Made by a program: the position numbers and the translations under genes. A stretch of 64,000 nt of DNA. Source: Whitmania pigra. Lineage: Eukaryota > Annelida > Clitellata > Hirudinida > Haemopidae. Each line of letters opens with the position of its first letter. Position 1 is the stretch's first letter. Location of the stretch: assembly GCA_021613335.1 (NCBI GenBank), contig JAJTWR010000450.1, forward strand, positions 615,001-679,000, in the 5' to 3' direction. Below, piece after piece: positions 58,979 through 64,000 of this stretch. The notes under the pieces are model-generated. The model was not told the DNA's origin and did no database searches. It saw nothing but the letters and a program-made list of their open reading frames with translations.

Positions 58979-61274
58979 ATGTTGCATTGGTTAAATATTA
59001 TTTCTAAATGTTATATAGTTAGCTTGCGTTACTATTTCAATAGAGATGCCAAGCCAAGAATTATTGTGGGCCATGAGGATGGAATGGTCAGAACATACGA
59101 TATTCCAGATAATGACAAATTTCAGCAAAATCCTGACGTAAGCAAATTAAGTTTATATCGACAGCAAAGAATACATTTTTAAGTAGATTTAGTTATAATT
59201 GTAATTCATTTGCTGGTGTTATTTAGATCTGTTTATAGTTTGGTGTTCCAACTGTGGTTGCATGCAATTTCATGACATTTAATACTTATCTGGCTATATC
59301 TAAGAGAGTTCAACAGTTTTACTTTATGTTACGTTAGAGCCTTAAATTAACTTATCTAGAACCTATACGGTAACTCCTTCCATGTATTTTGTTAATCTTT
59401 TCTGAAGAACATTTGTTTCAAATTTAACAGATCAAAGCTTGTTATGAGACCAAGGGAGGTCCAATACAGGCCTTGTTGGTGGAGGATTTGACCAATTTGT
59501 TGATCAATGATCTTGTTGTTGCCAACTCTGGAGGTCAAGTGATTTTCTTCTGCAAAGAACAGATTATGGCCAGAAACGACATTTTCAACCATTCGATCAC
59601 TGACATGATTCTCATAAAAGATGCCGGTAAGAGCCTTTAGTTCTTGGAAAAGTTTGCAATCTAAATTGATCGTATTTTAACAAATTAATCTTATTTTATT
59701 ACGTTTCATTATTAGGTTTAGTATAATTATATTACATAATATAATACCAACAATGACAATAATTTTAATGATAAATATTTTTGTGTAAATTAAAAAAAAA
59801 CCCCATAAGTGTAAACCAACTTCGGTTCATAATACATTTTTGGTAAGATTTAATCATCATTTTAAATTGACATCTCTTGCAAAATCCAGCTGGTGTGTAC
59901 GGCATTCTAGCCCGCGATTTGGAAGGTAGTGTCTGCTTCTTCGATCCCCACGACGAGATTTGGCGAATGAGGCACGGAGACGGAAAGTTTGCCAGAGTAA
60001 ATCCTATCCTTTGTTAAACTATTATTGCTATTTTGTTGTGAATGTAATCATCATTATTATTATTGTTGCTGACGATTATTGTGCTATACAAATGCACTTA
60101 TTATTATTAAATTATTATTATTGTTATTGTTAATGTTATTATTATTATTATTTGATAATCATTATTATTATTGTTGGTGACACTTATGGCGCCATACAAA
60201 TGCACTTATTATTATTATATTATTATTATTGTTATTATTAATGCTATTATCATTATTTGATTAACCATTAAATTAAATAGAATTCGGGTAAGGACACATT
60301 TATTGATTGTCTTACGATTGTTATTATTGCTATCCTTATTTTTTTTTAAACAAAATAAGTATAGCTTGAAATCATAAAATGAAATGAAATAATTTTTTCA
60401 TTAAAATTCATCTTAAATTGCTATCAACAGGAGCTCTTTCAGAGCAGTAAGATGACATGCATCTACCATGCCGTCCTCAACACCAGTCATGGTTCGAAGG
60501 CCGGCTACATCCTCGTGGCAGACGACTCGAAACGACTTTCCATCTACTTCAACAACAACCTCATACTGGTGCTCGCGACTCCCTCCATCGTTACCGCCGT
60601 GAGTGATGATGATGATTGTCTGGATTAATATGTGATGATGATGAGACTGACACTGAATTACACTCAGATATTGATGCTAAACGACTCCAGCGCCGATGCG
60701 ATGATGATAATTTATTCTTAATTGATAAACTTAATCCACTCAAAAATTACCTTATGTCAAATGATGCTTCCTCCATTCCAGATGTGTGCCGGCAGGTTCG
60801 TGGATGAGGAACACTTCGAGGGGGTCAACTCGAAGGTCGACCAGGACTCGTCCCCTTACACCACGCAGGTCGTCCTAGGGTCGGACGATGGCTCCCTCTG
60901 CATTCTCGCCAACTTCCAGGTGTATCCGGACGAGATGATCAACATCCAGTTTCCCGTCATGCACCTGTGCCGCTATCCGGGCGGAAAGGTTCAATCTAAC
61001 GGAGGATTGGACCTCATCGTGGCAGCAGGGAACGTGGATTGTTACTGCGTCATCAAGGACGGAAAGGTTAGCATCTTCTCGACACGCAGTGGTCAACGCA
61101 CAGGTTCTGTGCCTTATTAAATTTTTTGTATCTCAACAGGAAGTGGTCAGACAAAAGACGCCATCTTGGGTCACCTCCATTTTTGTGAAGGATGTCGACA
61201 ACGACGGCTTCGAAGAGGTTGTCTTCAGTTGTAGGGATCTCAGCATTCATGCTCACAAGATGCTCAGTTATTGA
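58979..61274 (+). CDS. Unrecognised FG-GAP/beta-propeller-like protein
   Basis: Exons in phase: 59044-59137 (or from ATG 58979 if unspliced), 59431-59626, 59890-59996, 60431-60598, 60782-61066 and 61140-61274 (TGA 61272); about 330-350 residues. The protein has repeated blade-like units: IIVGHEDGMVRTYDI, LLINDLVVANSGGQVIFFCK, GILARDLEGSVCFFDP, YILVADDSKRLSIYF, VVLGSDDGSLCILANF and LDLIVAAGNVDCYCVIKDGK. It ends with a DxDxDG-type loop, FVKDVDNDGFEEVVFSC. This resembles FG-GAP propellers such as ITFG2 or the BBS2 propeller, but I cannot assign an orthologue. AATAAA at 61427-61432 follows. The N-terminus is uncertain because the minus-strand frame 58475-58949 lies immediately upstream. Confidence 0.75.
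60070..60215 (+). repeat. Two SINE-tail-like units with (ATT)n
   Basis: gtgctatacaaatgcacttattattatt (about 60080-60107) recurs about 105 bp later as gcgccatacaaatgcacttattatt (about 60189-60213). Both resemble the ggcgctatayaaat plus (ATT)n tail of the SINE family and lie in an intron of the propeller-like gene. Confidence 0.5.
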
Positions 61275-61766
61275 AGACTATGATGATGATGATGATGTAT
61301 GGTGGTGATGATGATGATGATGATGATGATGGTCATGTAAATAATGACAATGATCGACTTGTATCAGTGTACCTTCTGAGACTGTTGCTTTCAAGACTTT
61401 TCAAGTTTATTTTATCAAGTTTCTCGAATAAAATGACCTTAATGTATTGCCGCACATGCATTGTTACATTACATAGGTGATGAATATAATAACGTTAACG
61501 TCAATGTAATGTGGAGAACGAATTATTTTCTATCTTTGCTCTCAACTTCACAATTTGTACAACTAAAGAACAGGCAGGCCACACAAACCAATATTGTTAT
61601 TGTTAAATAAATATTGTTATTGCTAAATAGTAAGCATTGGTAAAGAATTAAAACGAAAGAAACACATTCAATCATGTAATTGGCACAAGCTAAGATGTCG
61701 GATGTGTCGCTCAACACTAAGATTGGGTTTTCCCGACCGGGAGTTGAACGGTTGGACGGCCCCGAT
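61275..61766. other. Convergent intergenic region, propeller gene / RPGRIP1L
   Basis: It begins with a (GATGAT)n tract at 61282-61332, which belongs to the 3' UTR of the propeller gene, and contains its polyadenylation signal. No exon seen. Confidence 0.55.
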
Positions 61767-63572
61767 TCACTCTGCTATGGAAGTCCTCTGCATTTCCTGG
61801 TGGATGTTCCTCAAAGTCTCGAGGCACTGAACCGTCAGACCCATGTACCCCACCACGGTCGTGTCGGTGGAGCTCACGTGAACTGCCAAACAAGGTTTAA
61901 TTAATTAAATGTTCTATCCTCATTACAATCATTTTGCATGCTGCCTTTTCATCTACAGGCAATGGCTAAAATACTGAAACTAAAAATATTGAATAATTAC
62001 ATTATATAATGTTAATTACATTATTTAATTATACTATTAGTTATTCCTCTTCATATTGTTACAGTTGAAATAGTAATTATTATTATTATTATTGTTATTA
62101 TTATTGTGAATATCACAAATGAGGTGGTGAATCCATTAATGAATGTTGCCAATAAAAGAAATGGCTATTAAAACTGACATACTTAATTAACGTCAATATT
62201 TTAATCTTTTAAAATAATCTTTTAGCTCGCATCATCACAACTGCACCAACTAGGAATGTCTTTCTCGAGTACGTCCTTCTCCTCCTCAAGGATCTGAGGC
62301 AGACTGACAAAGGCAACTCCGACGTCATCGCAATCTCCCTCGTCGTCGAATGGCTCCGATATCAAGGTAAACCTCAACCTATACGAGGGTCAACAGTTGC
62401 TGTAGACAATTTTTATTTGTGCTTCATAAAATTACACAACATCGGCCACGAACAGGAAACATCCTAAAGGGGAAAAAAACTACAGCTGTCGGACGTCCAA
62501 TTGTAAATAACAGTTGGAACACGTATGTGACGTGATGTGACGTGTTTGTATGATTTATGACTGCATGGCTGCTATTAAATCGTGGTTGTAATGATTGTAG
62601 GCCGATCCTTTAATCATTTTGTAATTACATTGTTATATAAATTAAGATATTATTACCTTAAATATAATAACTGCGTAATAAATTATAATAATAATTATTA
62701 ATAAATAATAATACATAACAACTATTGTAATTATTAATGCCAATCATCCTCTGACCTGCCCCCATCGACGCCCTCCCTCATTAACATAGTGGCCAGGAAA
62801 TATCGCCTCTCCAAATTCTCCTCTTGACTGACACTGAAAGCTGGTGAGTACGATGGTGATTATTCGTTGAAGATTACAATAATGATTTGCAATGATTATT
62901 ACAATAATGATTTGCAATGATTATTACAATAATGATTTGCAATGATTATGACAATGATGAGTACAGCAGTGATTACACTGATGATAACATTGGTGAGTAT
63001 ACATTGGTCATCTGTAAGGTTATGAATATGATAATTCTATCTTACATTGTACGGACGTGCAAGTGAAATGCAATACTCTCCAGAGTGGTGTATACTTTTT
63101 TAGATGTACATTTTTTTTTACATTTATACATTTCTTAAAGAAAATTCGACCAATAAAATAAATACTTCTAGTGAAGTTGAAGGAGATGGCCTTGTCGGGT
63201 TGGGTGGGTTTCGGCAGGGAGAAGGGCGTCTCGGTCTGCTCGGGTGGCACCCCGAAGAACTCGTAGGCCACGAACAGTTTCTGGATGCCGGCATTTTTGA
63301 GCAGAGGAGAGTCTTGGCTCAACTTCACATGGGAGATGGTGATGGTAACGGTGTCCTCGGGAGTCTGTGTCGATGGGAAATATTGATTACGATGGTTACC
63401 ATGACAGCAATGACGGTGATGGTGGTGGTGATGCTGAAGATGATGACAGAAGGTCCTGTGAATAAACAGACCGAGCACTCGTACGTGAGGTCTGCGAGTC
63501 GTCTGCCTGTTCTCACCTTTTGTGAAGGTCGTTTGCTTGGAACCACGACATCGGAATCGTCACTCTGACTCC
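61767..63572 (-). CDS. RPGRIP1L: RPGRIP1L-like, C-terminal exons (5' part outside window)
   Basis: Five minus-strand exons in phase: 63517-63572, 63166-63364, 62756-62840, 62251-62378 and 61767-61882 (stop TGA 61767-61769), about 160 residues. They encode the C-terminal C2-like (RPGR-interacting) domain: TPEDTVTITISHVKLSQ, IQKLFVAYEFFGVPPEQTET, ISFNFTRTFSVSQEENLERR, LRFTLISEPFDDEGDCDDVG, SLPQILEEEKDVLEKDIP and a last helix LTVQCLETLRNIHQEM. The alignment with vertebrate RPGRIP1L (ETETP, FxFSK, RRRFL, LKFTVVSDPLDEE) is nearly gap-free. The protein organises the ciliary transition zone. The rest of the gene lies beyond 64000. Antisense frames at 61.7-61.9 and 62.2-62.4 kb are shadows. Confidence 0.88.
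62874..62949. repeat. 25-bp minisatellite, three units
   Basis: ttacaataatgatttgcaat plus gatta starts at 62874, 62899 and 62924 without mismatch, except at the end of the third unit. It lies in an RPGRIP1L intron. Confidence 0.9.
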
Positions 63573-63643
63573 CTGGAATAAAAACGCAGACATTTTAAAC
63601 AAATAATAGAATTAATGACAGAAGCACAGGTTTTAAATAAATA

Positions 63644-64000
63644 CAGTGGAACCCGCTTATCTCGACTTCGGTTAACTCGCCAACCCTATTAAGTCGACGC
63701 TTTTGAAGTGGAACTGCCAAATTCCCTCTTTATCTTATCATTTTCTCATCGGTTATGTCGATGCTTTTATTTCACCAAACCCAATTCACTCCTGTTGATT
63801 TTGTCTTACTCACAAATTCGTGAACAAAACTTCCTTACAATGGCCCTTTGCCCATGGACTTCCTTGCTGCCAAGCCAGGACACCATGATTTTAGAGCAAG
63901 TCAGGGGTGGGGGTGACTGGATCGTTTCAAAAAGAGGCACAACAATATTGCTTCAAAGCAAAAATTTATGGAGAGAGCACTGCGGTTCAACAGGAGCAAG
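63644..64000 (+). mobile_element. Terminal end of a pogo-like DNA transposon (truncated by window)
   Basis: TA is followed by CAGTGGAACCCGCTTATCTC, then gacttcggttaactcg, which is the typical start of pogo/Tigger-type Tc1-mariner terminal inverted repeats inserted at TA. The other end is not in the window and no transposase frame is visible before 64000, so the element's length and extent are unknown. It lies in an RPGRIP1L intron. Confidence 0.45.

Noticed and set aside
61680..62370. Plausible-looking + strand exons (SDVSLNTKIGF..., PTRNVFLEYVLLLL...)
   Set aside because: The minus strand of the same segments aligns closely with RPGRIP1L in phase, so the + readings are shadows.

Overview
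The window is AT-rich, intron-rich metazoan nuclear DNA. It carries spliced orthologues of animal genes (a Wnt, PLC-beta4/norpA, RPGRIP1L, BMS1, DNAJC1, polyubiquitin), tRNA-derived SINE copies and very long (ATT)n, (TGAG)n and (AATC)n microsatellites. The gene content fits an invertebrate bilaterian, and I guess a lophotrochozoan; the species is not identifiable by eye. Gene models were built by hand from splice sites, codon phase and remembered family sequences, so outermost exons are the least secure parts.

Left third (1-25 kb). A peptide-type rhodopsin-family GPCR (+, about 0.87-5.7 kb) has a (TGAG)n array and a TATA/CRE promoter-like module in its first intron. A small gene on the minus strand (6.8-9.3 kb) predicts a secreted 184-residue acidic protein ending KHDL, which I do not recognise. 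A repeat-dominated stretch follows (9.3-15.5 kb), then a divergent four-EF-hand calmodulin-like gene (+, 15.5-19.1 kb). Part of one calmodulin-like exon and its intron is also present as an inverted copy upstream of the gene. Next come three head-to-tail nucleoplasmin-core genes (-, 20.0-24.9 kb): one full-length with acidic and basic tails, one broken, and one reduced to the core.

Middle (26-46 kb). BMS1 (+, 14 exons) encodes the ribosome-biogenesis GTPase. A divergent Wnt9-like gene (-, 5 exons) has lost what looks like one disulfide pair. Polyubiquitin (-) has 15 units, one of which carries two single-base deletions. DNAJC1 (+, 9 exons) is an ER J-protein with two SANT domains.

Right part (47-64 kb). 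PLC-beta4/norpA (-, 32 exons traced, about 1,124 residues) contains one single-base frameshift. It is followed by a small coiled-coil-like reading frame, an unrecognised FG-GAP/propeller-like gene (+), and the 3' end of RPGRIP1L (-), which runs off the right edge through a pogo-like transposon end.

The genes are ordinary housekeeping, signalling and ciliary functions placed next to each other; nothing suggests an operon. Three predicted introns use GC-AG boundaries. The four one-base breaks in otherwise conserved frames suggest consensus errors rather than four independent pseudogenes.
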